From assembly GCF_025465255.1 (NCBI RefSeq), contig NZ_JAODNI010000092.1, forward strand, positions 83,843-147,842: a stretch of 64,000 bases of DNA, written 5' to 3'. The position numbers and the translations under genes are program-made. Positions 25,143-34,700 of this stretch are shown here, one piece after another; position 1 is the stretch's first letter; each line of letters opens with the position of its first letter. Under the pieces are notes generated by a model. It searched no databases, had not been told where the DNA came from, and saw only the letters and a program-made list of their open reading frames with translations. Source of the DNA: Pseudonocardia sp. (GTDB lineage: Bacteria > Actinomycetota > Actinomycetes > Mycobacteriales > Pseudonocardiaceae).

Positions 25143-25857
25143 ACCGCACGCGTCGCTGCTGCTGGTGGCGCACGGGAGCCGGAGCACGGCGGCGGACGAG
25201 GTGGTCCGCGAGATCGCCGCGGCCGCCCGGGAGCGGCTGGACGGCGCGGACGTGCGGGTCGCCTACGTGGACGTCCGCACGCCGACCGTCGCGGACGCTG
25301 TCGCGGGGCTCCGGGCGGACGGTCTGCACGGCGCCGTGGTGCTCCCGGCGTTCCTCGCCTCCGGCTACCACGTGCGGACGGACCTGCCGGCCCAGCTCGC
25401 CGAGGCGGGCGCGGACCCGTCGCGTTTCGTGGTGACGCCCGCGCTCGGCCCGGATCGCCTGCTCGCCGAGGCCGCGCTGGCCCGGCTGCGGGACGCGGGC
25501 CTGCGTCCGGGGGACGCGGTCGTGCTCGCGGCCGCGGGCTCGTCGGACCCGGCAGCCCTCGCCGAGGTGCGCGCGACGGGCCGGATGCTGGGCTCGCTCC
25601 TCGGTCGACGCGTGAGGGTCGGCTTCGCGGCCACCGCCGCCCCGAAGATCGACGCGCTGGTCGACGGCCTGCGACGGGCCGGGGAGGACCGGATCGCGGT
25701 CGCCTCCTGGCTGCTCGCGCCGGGGGTGTTCCACAGCCGGATCGAGGACGGGGGTGCGGACGTGGTCGGGGCGCCGCTGGGAGCACACGAGGACGTCGTG
25801 GGAGCGGTCGTCGCCCGCTACCGCGCGGGAGTCGAGGCGGGGGCCGCGGCGGCCTGA
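25135..25857 (+). CDS. Sirohydrochlorin ferrochelatase/CbiX-like
   Basis: 240 residues. Contains the chelatase signature LLLVAHGSRSTAADE and a second-half repeat with TAAPKIDALVDGLRRAG, giving the two-lobe CbiX fold (one His in the first lobe; AHED near the end). It inserts Fe2+ into sirohydrochlorin to make siroheme for NirB, or Co2+ in cobalamin synthesis; the neighbours favour siroheme. GTG 25135 is preferred over GTG 25126 because it gives the family-like start SEPHASLLLVAHGSR. Overlaps the nnaR stop by 8 bp. Confidence 0.9.
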   Translation: MSEPHASLLLVAHGSRSTAADEVVREIAAAARERLDGADVRVAYVDVRTPTVADAVAGLRADGLHGAVVLPAFLASGYHVRTDLPAQLAEAGADPSRFVVTPALGPDRLLAEAALARLRDAGLRPGDAVVLAAAGSSDPAALAEVRATGRMLGSLLGRRVRVGFAATAAPKIDALVDGLRRAGEDRIAVASWLLAPGVFHSRIEDGGADVVGAPLGAHEDVVGAVVARYRAGVEAGAAAA

Positions 25858-25860
25858 CCC

Positions 25861-25937
25861 GGCACTCGCGCCCGGACCGCTCCGGGCACTCGTGGGGCTT
25901 CGATGCCGCGCGGCAGCACGAAAGCGGCATGAGTGCC
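25861..25937. repeat. Intergenic palindromic element type 2, between convergent genes
   Basis: Outer arms GGCACTC (25861-25867) and GAGTGCC (25931-25937) enclose a CCCGGA-CCGC-TCCGGG hairpin (25871-25886) and an ATGCCGC/GCGGCAT repeat. It lies between convergent cbiX and the ATL gene and probably serves as a bidirectional terminator. Confidence 0.6.
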
Positions 25938-25942
25938 GCGGC

Positions 25943-26224
25943 TCAGCGCCGCCGGTGTTCCTTCGGGAGCCTGCCGTCCACCAGGAGGACACCTTCGGCG
26001 CGGAGCCGTGCCGCCTGCTCCTGCGCGATGTGCGGGGCGCAGGTGCCGTTCGCCCGCAGGACCCGGTGCCAGGGCAGGTCGTGGCCGTCCTCGGCGAGGA
26101 TCCGGCCGACGAGCCGGGCCGAGCGGATCCCCGCCCGCGCCGCGACCTCGCCGTAGGTCGACGTCCGGCCCGGAGGGATCGCGGCGACCACCTCCCGGAC
26201 CCGTTCGAGGACCTCCTCATCCAT
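25943..26224 (-). CDS. Alkyltransferase-like (ATL) DNA-binding protein without acceptor cysteine
   Basis: 93 residues with the MGMT C-terminal DNA-binding fold (TSTYGEVAARAGIRSARLVGRIL). The alkyl-acceptor PCHR motif is replaced by PWHR with Trp52. Such ATL proteins bind O6-alkylguanine in DNA but cannot remove the alkyl group; in other bacteria they hand lesions to nucleotide excision repair. ATG 26224 lies inside the end of the upstream hydrolase gene (8-bp overlap), so the two are co-transcribed. The same pair is Rv3204/Rv3203 in M. tuberculosis (from memory). Confidence 0.92.
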   Translation of the reverse strand: MDEEVLERVREVVAAIPPGRTSTYGEVAARAGIRSARLVGRILAEDGHDLPWHRVLRANGTCAPHIAQEQAARLRAEGVLLVDGRLPKEHRRR

Positions 26225-26981
26225 CCAGGAACGCCCGCACACGGTCCGCCACCTCGGCGGTGCGCTCGAGGTAGAGCATGTGGCCGGCGTCGATCTCGGT
26301 GAGGGTGAACGCGTCACCCAGCTCGGCCCGGCACGCCGCGACCCACTCCGGCCGAACGAAGTCCTCCTGCGCGGCCGGGAGCAGCAGCGTCCGCACACCG
26401 ACCGGCGGGACGACGGCGGGCCGGGCCATCTCGCTCCACGCCGCGACGACGGCCGCCCGGCAGAAGCGCCACGCCCACTCCTCCCCGCGCGGGACGAGGT
26501 GGTCCGCGATCTCCGCGTCGAGCAGCGCGTCCGGCACGTTCTTCCAGCTCTGGGCCTTGTCGGCCCGCGCGACGTCCTCGTCCGGGAACACCTCGTCCGG
26601 CCGGGTGCTCTCGGCGGCCTCGAGCATGTCCTGCGGGTCGAGACCGATCGCGGGGTCCAGCAGCACCAGCCGGGACACCCGCTCCGGTGCGCGCCGGGCC
26701 AGATGCGCCGCGACGGCTCCGCCGAACGAGTGCCCGACCACGACGGCCTCGGCGAGCCCCTCGCGGTCGAGCACGGCGAGCACGTCGGCGACGTGCTGTT
26801 CGAGGCCCCACGACGGAGCCCACGGGGAGCGGCCGTGGCCGCGCAGGTCGGGGCACAGCCAGCGCAGCCCGGGCAGCGCGGCGGCGAGCGGCCGGAACCG
26901 CAGCCCGTGCCCGGTGACGCCGTGCAGGGCGAGGACGGTGCGGCCCTCCGGCGCGCCGAGCTCGTGGACGTGGAGCGACAT
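26217..26981 (-). CDS. Alpha/beta hydrolase (LipV-like)
   Basis: 254 residues: HGVTGHGLRF oxyanion region, RGHGRSPW, nucleophile GHSFGG and catalytic His in DAGHMLYLER. Resembles the mycobacterial serine esterase LipV in fold motifs and position next to the ATL gene. Substrate unknown. ATG 26981; a CACGAT -10-like box 7 nt upstream hints at another leaderless mRNA. Divergent from adnA. Confidence 0.88.
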   Translation of the reverse strand: MSLHVHELGAPEGRTVLALHGVTGHGLRFRPLAAALPGLRWLCPDLRGHGRSPWAPSWGLEQHVADVLAVLDREGLAEAVVVGHSFGGAVAAHLARRAPERVSRLVLLDPAIGLDPQDMLEAAESTRPDEVFPDEDVARADKAQSWKNVPDALLDAEIADHLVPRGEEWAWRFCRAAVVAAWSEMARPAVVPPVGVRTLLLPAAQEDFVRPEWVAACRAELGDAFTLTEIDAGHMLYLERTAEVADRVRAFLDG

Positions 26982-27060
26982 GGGAGGGATCGTGCCAGCC
27001 CGGTCCGACGATTCCGGAGCCCGCGGCGGAACTGTCGGTGTCGCGTGGTCGAATCGACAC

Positions 27061-30000
27061 ATGGCCCGGACGGAGAGCGCACCCGCAGGCGGCCGGGCCG
27101 TGGCCCGGCCCGGTCCGCTCCTCGTTCGCGCGCCGCGGCCGGAGGTCCGCGTCCCCCGGTGGGACGAGCAGGCCCGCGCGGTCCTGGAGCACGATCGCGG
27201 CCCGCTGCGGGTGGTCGGCGGCCCCGGCACGGGGAAGACCGCGCTGCTGCTCGAGGCGGTGGCGAAGCGGGTCCGGGAGGGGATGGACCCGGAGCGGATG
27301 CTGCTGCTCGTCGGGAGCCGGCGTGCGGCCGTCGAGCTGCGCGAACGCCTGACCGGGCTGCTGCACGGCGGGCTGCCGGATCCGGCCGCGCTCGACGCGC
27401 GCACATCCCGCGAGCTGCTCGCCCGCACCGTGCACTCCTACGCCTTCGGCGTCCTGCGCCTGCATGCCGCGCGGAACGACGACCCGCCGCCGCGGCTGCT
27501 GGCCGGAGCCGAGCAGGACGCCGTCGTCCGGGACCTGCTCGGCGGGGAGCTCGCGAACTGGAACGGCAGCGTGCCGGACTCGGGCTGGCCGGAGCGGCTG
27601 CGCCCGGCGATCGGCCTGCCCGCCTTCGCGAACGAGCTGCGGGAGCTGCTGCTGCGCGCCGCCGAGCGCGGCCTCGGTCCGGAGGAGCTCTTCACCCTGG
27701 GCGAGCGGCACGAGATGCCGGAGTGGGTGGCGGCCGGGCGGTTCTTCCGCACCTACGAGCACGTGATCCTGCTGCGCGGCGCCGCGGGCCGGGGTGCACC
27801 GCAGGCCACCGCGCCCGCGCTGGACTCCGCGGAGCTGGTCTCCGCGGCGCTCGACGCGCTGGCGTCGGACCCGGAGCTGTTCGCGGCGGAGAGCCGACGG
27901 GTCCGGCACCTCTTCGTGGACGACGCGCAGGACCTCGATCCCCAGCAGATGGAGCTGGTCCGCGTGCTGGCCCGCACCGCGCAGAGCACCCTGCTCGCAG
28001 GCGATCCGGACCAGGCGGTGCTCAACTTCCGGGGCGCCGATCCGGGCGGGTTGCGGGCGGTCGAGGCGCCCACGGCGGTGCTCACCGTCGATCACCGGCA
28101 GGCGCCCGCGGTGCGCGCGGCGTCGGCGCGGCTGGCGCGCAGCCTGGCCGGGTCGGGGGAGGGGCGGGTGCGGGTCCCGCCGCCGGTCGACCCGGGCGCA
28201 CCCGAGCCGGATCCGGGGTCCGTGCTGGTCCGGGTGTTCTCCTCGCCCGCGGCGGAGGCGGGGTGGATCGCGGACCGGCTCCGCCGCGCCCACCTCGTCG
28301 AGGGGGTGCCGTGGTCGGACATGGCGGTCCTGTCCCGCTCCGCGCGTCGCACGCTGCCCGCGCTACGCAGGGCCCTGGTCGCGGCCGGGGTGCCGATCGC
28401 GGCGCCGCCGGACGAGCTGCCGCTGGCCCGCCAGCCGGCGGTGCTGCCGCTGCTGCTCATCCTGCGCTGCGCCACCCGCCCGGACGAGATCGACGCGGAC
28501 GTCGCGACGGCCCTGCTCACGTCGTCCCTCGGCTCGGGGGACCCGATGCGGATGCGGCGGCTGCGCCGGGGCCTGCTGAAGCTGCACGCCGCGGCCCGGA
28601 CGGCACGTCGCGCCGCGGAGCCGCCGCTCGATCCCGATCCCGGGAGCGGCACCGCCATCCCGGGTACCTCCCACTCCCAGGATCGTGATCACGGCCGTGA
28701 GCCGGTCGGCGAGCGCCCCGCGTCCGCCGCCGACGACCCCGTCCCCGACGACGCCGAGCGCGCCGGGAGCGACCCCCTGCTCGTCGACGCCCTGCGGTCC
28801 GCCGCGGCAGGCCGGCCGGACCCGCTGACGGCCCTTCCCCCCGGGGACTCCGCGCCCCTGCGGGCGGTCTCCCGCCTGCTCGCCACTGCCGCGGGCGCGA
28901 TCCGCGAGGGGCAGAGCGTGGAGGAGGTGCTCTGGCGGGTCTGGCGGCAGTCGGGGCTCGCCAAGCGCTGGGGCGAGGCCAGCTCCCGCGGCGGCCCCGT
29001 CGGCGCGCACGCGGACCGGGACCTGGACGCCGTCCTCGCCCTCTTCGACGCCGCCGCCCGCTACACGGACCGACTGCCGGGCGCGGACGTCGAGGGCTTC
29101 ACGTCCTACCTCACGGACCAGCAGCTGCCGGGGGACACGCTCGCGGACCGCGCACCCCGCGGGGAGTCCGTCGCCCTGCTCACGGCGCACGCGGCGCGCG
29201 GGCGGGAGTGGGAGGTCGTGGCGGTGCCGAGCGTGCAGGAGGGCAGCTGGCCGGACCTGCGGCTGCGCGGCAGCCTGCTCGGCAACGAGCGCCTGGTGGA
29301 TCTGGTGGCGGGGGTCGCCGAGCCGGCGGGCGCGCACGGGACGGTCTCCCGGGTCGCGCCGCTGCTGGCCGAGGAACGCCGGCTGTTCTACGTCGCGTGC
29401 TCCCGGGCGAGGTCGCGGCTGCTGGTCAGCGCGGTCCAGGGGGAGGACGAGCAGCCCTCCCGTTTCCTGGACGAGCTGGATCCGGTGCCCGCCTCCGCGC
29501 TGGAGGGGCGGACGGTGCACCGGCCCGGCCGCGCCCTGGTGCTCGCCGAGCTGGTCGGCGAGCTGCGCCGGGCCGTCACCGCGCCGGACCACGGTGACCC
29601 GGAGGCGGCCGCGAGCCGGGCCCGCGCGGCCGCCCAGCTCGCCCGGCTCGCCGCCGAGAACGTGCCCGGCGCGCATCCGGACGAGTGGTACGGGGTCGCG
29701 CCGCCGTCGTCGGACGCGCCGTTGCGCGCCCCCGGGGCGCTGGTCCCGATCTCGCCCTCGGACATCGAGCTGATCAACTCCTGCCCGCTGCGCTGGGTGC
29801 TGCAGCGCCACGGCGGGGACGAGACGGGCGCGCTGTCCGCGGTCACCGGCTCGCTCGTGCACGCGCTGGTCCAGGCCGGCGCGGCCGGGGCGGATCCCGC
29901 CGAGCTGGAGGCCGCGCTGCGCACCGCCTGGGACCGGCTGGACGCCGGCGCGCCCTGGTACGGCCGCCGTGAGCTGGCGCGGGTGCGGGAGATGCTCGCC

Positions 30001-30585
30001 GGGTTCGACCGCTGGCTCGCCGAGAGCCGGGCCGAGGGGCTGCGGCTCGTCGCCGTCGAGCAGGCGGTGCAGCTGGACATCGCGGCCGAGCCGGACGTCG
30101 CGGGGGACGACCCCGGGAACGACGGTGCCGGGACGGAGGAGGAGCCGCCGACCCGGCGCAGCGTGCGGCTGCGCGGCCGGGTGGACCGCCTCGAGGTCGA
30201 CGCGGAGGGCCGGCCGGTGGTCGTCGACGTCAAGACCGGGAAGACCGCGGTCAGCGCGAAGACGGCCGCGGAGCATCCCCAGCTCGCCGTCTACCAGCTC
30301 GCGACGGCCCTGGGCGCCTTCTCGGATCTGGTCGGGGAGGCACCGCCCGGGGGAGCGCGGCTCGTCTACGTCGCGGACCGCTACGCGTCGGGCAGGCCCA
30401 AGGAGCCGATGCAGGAACCCCTGGACTCCGAGACGGCCGCCGAGTGGCGGGACGTCGTGTGGCGGTGCGCAGAGGAGACGTCCGGGACGGCCTTCGTCGC
30501 GCGCGTCGGGCCGGACTGCGAACGTTGCCCCGTTCGGACTAGTTGCCCTGCGGTGTCAAGCGGCCGTTCGGTCGTATCAAGTTAG
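27061..30585 (+). CDS. adnA: Helicase-nuclease AdnA (UvrD-type motor with Fe-S RecB-like nuclease)
   Basis: 1174 residues. With AdnB it forms the heterodimeric motor-nuclease that resects double-strand breaks in actinobacteria. Seen: Walker A GGPGTGKT (53-60), Walker B FVDDAQDLDP, motif VI region LFYVACSRAR, then the C-terminal nuclease with VVDVKTGKT. Four cysteines flank the nuclease (LINSCPLRW and DCERCPVRTSCP), the expected [4Fe-4S] staple. ATG 27061 directly precedes a Pro/Arg-rich N-terminus; TCGAAT 6 nt upstream may be its -10. It is longer than mycobacterial AdnA, partly through an Asp/Pro-rich insertion at about 520-570. adnB is separated from it by a GH16 gene. Confidence 0.92.
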   Translation: MARTESAPAGGRAVARPGPLLVRAPRPEVRVPRWDEQARAVLEHDRGPLRVVGGPGTGKTALLLEAVAKRVREGMDPERMLLLVGSRRAAVELRERLTGLLHGGLPDPAALDARTSRELLARTVHSYAFGVLRLHAARNDDPPPRLLAGAEQDAVVRDLLGGELANWNGSVPDSGWPERLRPAIGLPAFANELRELLLRAAERGLGPEELFTLGERHEMPEWVAAGRFFRTYEHVILLRGAAGRGAPQATAPALDSAELVSAALDALASDPELFAAESRRVRHLFVDDAQDLDPQQMELVRVLARTAQSTLLAGDPDQAVLNFRGADPGGLRAVEAPTAVLTVDHRQAPAVRAASARLARSLAGSGEGRVRVPPPVDPGAPEPDPGSVLVRVFSSPAAEAGWIADRLRRAHLVEGVPWSDMAVLSRSARRTLPALRRALVAAGVPIAAPPDELPLARQPAVLPLLLILRCATRPDEIDADVATALLTSSLGSGDPMRMRRLRRGLLKLHAAARTARRAAEPPLDPDPGSGTAIPGTSHSQDRDHGREPVGERPASAADDPVPDDAERAGSDPLLVDALRSAAAGRPDPLTALPPGDSAPLRAVSRLLATAAGAIREGQSVEEVLWRVWRQSGLAKRWGEASSRGGPVGAHADRDLDAVLALFDAAARYTDRLPGADVEGFTSYLTDQQLPGDTLADRAPRGESVALLTAHAARGREWEVVAVPSVQEGSWPDLRLRGSLLGNERLVDLVAGVAEPAGAHGTVSRVAPLLAEERRLFYVACSRARSRLLVSAVQGEDEQPSRFLDELDPVPASALEGRTVHRPGRALVLAELVGELRRAVTAPDHGDPEAAASRARAAAQLARLAAENVPGAHPDEWYGVAPPSSDAPLRAPGALVPISPSDIELINSCPLRWVLQRHGGDETGALSAVTGSLVHALVQAGAAGADPAELEAALRTAWDRLDAGAPWYGRRELARVREMLAGFDRWLAESRAEGLRLVAVEQAVQLDIAAEPDVAGDDPGNDGAGTEEEPPTRRSVRLRGRVDRLEVDAEGRPVVVDVKTGKTAVSAKTAAEHPQLAVYQLATALGAFSDLVGEAPPGGARLVYVADRYASGRPKEPMQEPLDSETAAEWRDVVWRCAEETSGTAFVARVGPDCERCPVRTSCPAVSSGRSVVSS

Positions 30586-30780
30586 GCCACTCGTGAGGCA
30601 ACCTTCCGGGGTCACGCCGCCTGCTCCCTTTCGTCGCTGCTAGGCCTCCGACCAGCGAAAACGTGACAGGCGATGATCGTCGGGCGGGGTACGGTGGCCC
30701 GGCACCGAGGCGCTCCCCCGAACCTCGCGCGGCCGTTCTCCCCCGGCCGCCTCCTCGGCGCCAGAAGGAGGCGGTCCCCC

Positions 30781-31716
30781 GTGTTCTCCCCTCGTCCGCG
30801 CGCACTCGGCGCGGGCCTGGTCGTGGCCCTCGCCGCGCTGCTCACCGGCTGCGGCAACGCGCCCGAGCTGCCCACGGGACCCGTTCCCCAGGGGCAGGTG
30901 CTGGCTGCGCCCACCACCACCGCCGCGCCCACCCCGGCGCCGACGACCACCGCCGCGGCGCCCACCACGACCACCCCGCGCAGCACCACCAGCCGTCCGC
31001 CCCGGACCAGCACGACCGAGCGCACGCCGGTCGCCGTGCCGGCGGCGGCCGAGGCGGACCCGGTCGCCTGGCGGCCGGCAGGCGGGGACGAGTTCGGCGG
31101 AGCCCTGAACAAGGGCACCTGGAGCGCCTACGACTCCGGGGGCGGGTTCGGCAACGGCCTGCGCAAGCCCGACGCGGTCAGCCAGGCGAACGGGATTCTG
31201 ACCATCACGGGCACGGCCCACGAGGGTGACGGCGTCTCCGGCGGTGTCCGCTACGCCGACGGGCAGCTCTACGGCCGCTACGAGTTCCGGGCCCGCACGG
31301 ACCGCGGCAAGGGCTTCAGCGCGGCGATCCTGCTCTGGCCGGACTCCGAGCAATGGCCGCGGGACGGCGAGCTGGACATCATGGAGGCCCCGACGCCGAA
31401 CCGGGACGTCGCGCACACCTTCGTGCACTACGCGGTCGGGGACTCGGACCGTTCCGTGCACGGGGCCCATCCGGGGGACTACACCCGGTGGCACACCTTC
31501 CGGATGGACTGGCTGCCGGACCGGATCACCTGGTACGTCGACGGGGTCAAGCGCTTCGAGACCACGGACAGGACGGTCATCCCGACGAAGCCGATGCACC
31601 CCACGATCCAGCTGGACCAGGGCCCCAAGGCGAACTGGATGGACGGGCCGGACGAGTCGACGCCGGCCGAGGTGAAGCTGCAGGTGGACTGGTTCCGTAT
31701 CTACGAGGCCCCCTGA
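30781..31716 (+). CDS. GH16 family secreted lipoprotein glucanase
   Basis: 311 residues. An N-terminal lipoprotein signal with lipobox LLTGC (Cys at about 24) is followed by a Thr/Pro-rich linker of about 70 residues and a GH16 domain. The catalytic signature is GELDIMEAP (ExDxxE), and the pattern W-x-DSEQWPRDGE fits beta-glucanase/laminarinase-type enzymes. It hydrolyses or remodels beta-glucans outside the cell. GTG 30781 follows AAGGAGG at 30765-30771, a strong ribosome site; the longer frame upstream would place a basic stretch before the signal peptide. It sits between adnA and adnB, an unexpected place for a cell-surface enzyme. Confidence 0.9.
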   Translation: MFSPRPRALGAGLVVALAALLTGCGNAPELPTGPVPQGQVLAAPTTTAAPTPAPTTTAAAPTTTTPRSTTSRPPRTSTTERTPVAVPAAAEADPVAWRPAGGDEFGGALNKGTWSAYDSGGGFGNGLRKPDAVSQANGILTITGTAHEGDGVSGGVRYADGQLYGRYEFRARTDRGKGFSAAILLWPDSEQWPRDGELDIMEAPTPNRDVAHTFVHYAVGDSDRSVHGAHPGDYTRWHTFRMDWLPDRITWYVDGVKRFETTDRTVIPTKPMHPTIQLDQGPKANWMDGPDESTPAEVKLQVDWFRIYEAP

Positions 31717-31736
31717 TTCCTGTCGGTGCGGTCGGG

Positions 31737-31742
31737 TAGACA
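31737..31742 (+). promoter_or_regulatory. -10 box TAGACA before adnB
   Basis: Lies 6 nt before GTG 31749, suggesting adnB has its own leaderless transcript despite following the GH16 gene closely. Confidence 0.4.
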
Positions 31743-31748
31743 GGGCGC

Positions 31749-34700
31749 GTGACGTTGACGGAGGTGGCCCTCGAGCCCGCGGTTCTCTCGCGGGCCCTCG
31801 GCCTGCCCCCACCCACCCCCGAGCAGGCCGCGGTGGTCGCGGCCCCGCCCCGTCCCGCCCTGGTCGTGGCCGGCGCCGGGGCCGGGAAGACCGAGACCAT
31901 GGCCGCCCGCGTGGTCTGGCTCGTCGCCACCGGGCAGGTGCTGCCCGAACAGGTCCTCGGCCTCACGTTCACCCGCAAGGCCGCGCAGCAGCTCGGCGCC
32001 CGCGTCCGGTCCCGGCTGCGCCGCCTGGCCGGCTCCCCGCTGCTCGACGAGCTGGACCCGGGCGGCAGCCTGCGCGCCGCGCTGCTCGCGGGCGAGCCCA
32101 CGATCTCCACCTACCACGCCTACGCCGGACGGCTGGTCGGCGAGCACGCGCTGCGGCTGCCGACGGAGCCCGCGTCCCGGCTGCTCGGGGAGACGGCGGC
32201 GTGGCAGCTCGCCCACCGCGTCGTCTCCACCTGGGCGGACGACCTGGACGTCGACCGCGTCCCGGCCACCGTCACCGGCTACCTGCTCTCGCTCGCCGGT
32301 GAGCTGGGGGAGCACCTCGTCGAGCCGGAGGACGTGCGCCGGCACGCCGAACGCCTGGTCGCGATGATGGAGAACGCCCCCCGCGGGAAGGGGCAGAAGG
32401 CCGAGCCGTCGCAGGGCTACAAGGCGTGGATGGCCGCCCAGCGGCTGCGCGTCGAGCTGCTGCCGCTGGTGGAGGCGTTCGCGTCGCGCAAGCGGGCGGA
32501 ACGGGCGATGGACTTCGCGGACCAGATGGCGATCGCGGCGAAGGTCGCGCAGAGCCGGCCCGAGGTCGGGGAGATCGAGCGCTCGCAGTTCCGGGCCGTG
32601 CTGCTCGACGAGTACCAGGACACGGGCCACTCGCAGCGCGTGCTGCTACGGTCGCTGTTCGGCCGGGTACCCGGCACCGCGCCGCGGGACGAGCCGCTCT
32701 CCGTCACGGCGGTCGGAGACCCGTGCCAGTCGATCTACGGTTGGCGCGGCGCGAGCGCGGGCAACCTCGCCCGCTTCCGCACGGACTTCCCCCAGCCGGA
32801 CGGCCGCCCCGCCGAGGAGTACGGGCTGCTCACGAGCTTCCGCAACCCGCCCGAGGTGCTCACGCTGGCCAACGCCGTCTCCGAGCCGCTGCGTGCGTCG
32901 GGCGGGGGCACCGAACCCGGGGCCGTCGCCGTCGGGGAGCTGCGGCCGGGGCCCGCGGCCCGCCCGGGCGACGTCCGGATCGCGTTGCTGCCGGACGTCA
33001 CCTCCGAGGTCGCCTGGCTCGCGGACGGGATCGCGGGTCACTGGCACGGCCGGGTCGACGCGGGCGAGCCCCCGCCGACGGCGGCGGTGCTCGTCCGCCG
33101 CCGCTCGGACATGGACGCGATCGCGGTCGCGTTGCGCGAGCGCGGGCTGCCCGTCGAGGTCGTCGGGCTGGGCGGCCTGCTGGACACCCCCGAGGTCCGG
33201 GACCTGGTCAGCGCGCTGCGGATCGTCGCGGACCCGCTCGCCGGACCCGCTGCCGTCCGGCTGCTGACGGGCGCGCGGTGGCGGCTCGGGGTCGCGGACC
33301 TGGCGGCCCTCTGGGCCCGGGCGCGCCAGCTCGTCCCCGCCCTGCCGTCGCGTCCGGGACCGCTGTCCCCGGCGGAGCTGGCGCTGGGCGCGCTGCCGGG
33401 CGAGCAGGCGGAACAGGCCGGGCTCGTCGACGCGCTGGACGACCCCGGGGACGCCGAGCGCTACTCCGCGGCGGGGTTCGAGCGGATCCGGCGGCTGGCC
33501 CGCGAGCTGTCCTGGCTGCGCTCCCGCGCGTCGGCGCCGCTCACGGACCTGGTTGCGGACGCGGAGCGGATCCTGCTGCTGGACGCGGAGACCGTCTCGC
33601 GTCCGGGGCCCGTCGGGCGCGCCCACCTGGACGCGTTCGCGGGAGTCGTGGCGGACTTCGCCGCGGGCGCGGAGGTCGCGAGCCTGCCTGCGTTGCTGGA
33701 CTACCTGGAGACCGCCGAGAAGGCGGAGGACGGGTTCTCCCCGGGCGAGGTCGAGGTGGCGCCGGACCGGGTGCAGATCCTCACCGTGCACTCCGCGAAG
33801 GGCCTGGAGTGGGAGGTCGTGGCCGTCCCGCACCTCGTCGCGCAGGTCTTCCCCGGCCGCAAGATGTCCGGCAGCTGGCTCAAGGACCCGTCCGAGCTGC
33901 CCGTCCCGCTGCGCGGGGACGCCGACGACCTCCCCGGCCTCTACCTTCCGCCGGCGCCGGACCGCAAGCAGATCGAGCAGGCCCTCAAGGAGCACGACGC
34001 CGGGCTGGACGCGCGCCGGCTCGTCGAGGAGCGGCGGCTGTTCTACGTCGCGCTGACCCGCTCCGAGCACGTCCTGTTCTGCTCCGGGCACCGCTGGGGC
34101 GCGACGGGGGAGAAGCCGCGCCGGCCGTCGGCGTTCCTGGAGCAGCTGCGGGAGGTCGTCGGGGCGGAGGGGGTGGAGCAGTGGGCGCCCGAGCCCGAGC
34201 CGGAAGACGTCAATCCCGTCACTGCCGAGATCGTGACGGCCGAGTGGCCGATCGATCCCCTCGGCGTGCGATCGCCGGACGTCCACGCGGGTGCCGAGAT
34301 GGTCCGCGAGGCGTTACGGACGCGCGAACGGGCCCGCCGCGCGGAACGTCGCCGCTCACGGGAGCCCGAGGAACCGCAGCTCAGCTTCGAGCTGGAGGAT
34401 CTCGAGCCGTCGGAGGAGCCGGATCCCGAGGGCTGGGCCGCGGACGTGGACGTGCTGCTGGCCGAGCGCGCCGCCGCGGCTGCCCGGCCGTCGGTGGCGT
34501 TGCCCGCGCAGGTGTCGGTGAGCCAGCTCGTCGAGCTCGCCGCGGATGCGGACGCGCTGGCCGCCCGGCTGCGCAGGCCGCTCCCGCTCCCGCCCAACCC
34601 GCACACCCGGCGCGGCACGGCCTTCCACGCATGGCTGGAGCAGCGCTTCGGCGCCGAACGCCTGCTGGACCTCGACGAGCTGCCCGGCGCGGCGGACGAG

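Noticed and set aside
25943..26224. Active O6-methylguanine methyltransferase
   Set aside because: The acceptor Cys is replaced by Trp (PWHR), so only the ATL interpretation is kept.
28363..30276. Long antisense open frame opposite adnA (and similar ones at 9608-12223, 2840-3748, 32646-34286, 58734-60758)
   Set aside because: Arg/Val/Gly/Asp-rich translations without family motifs; in GC-rich DNA such shadows arise opposite real genes with strong codon bias.
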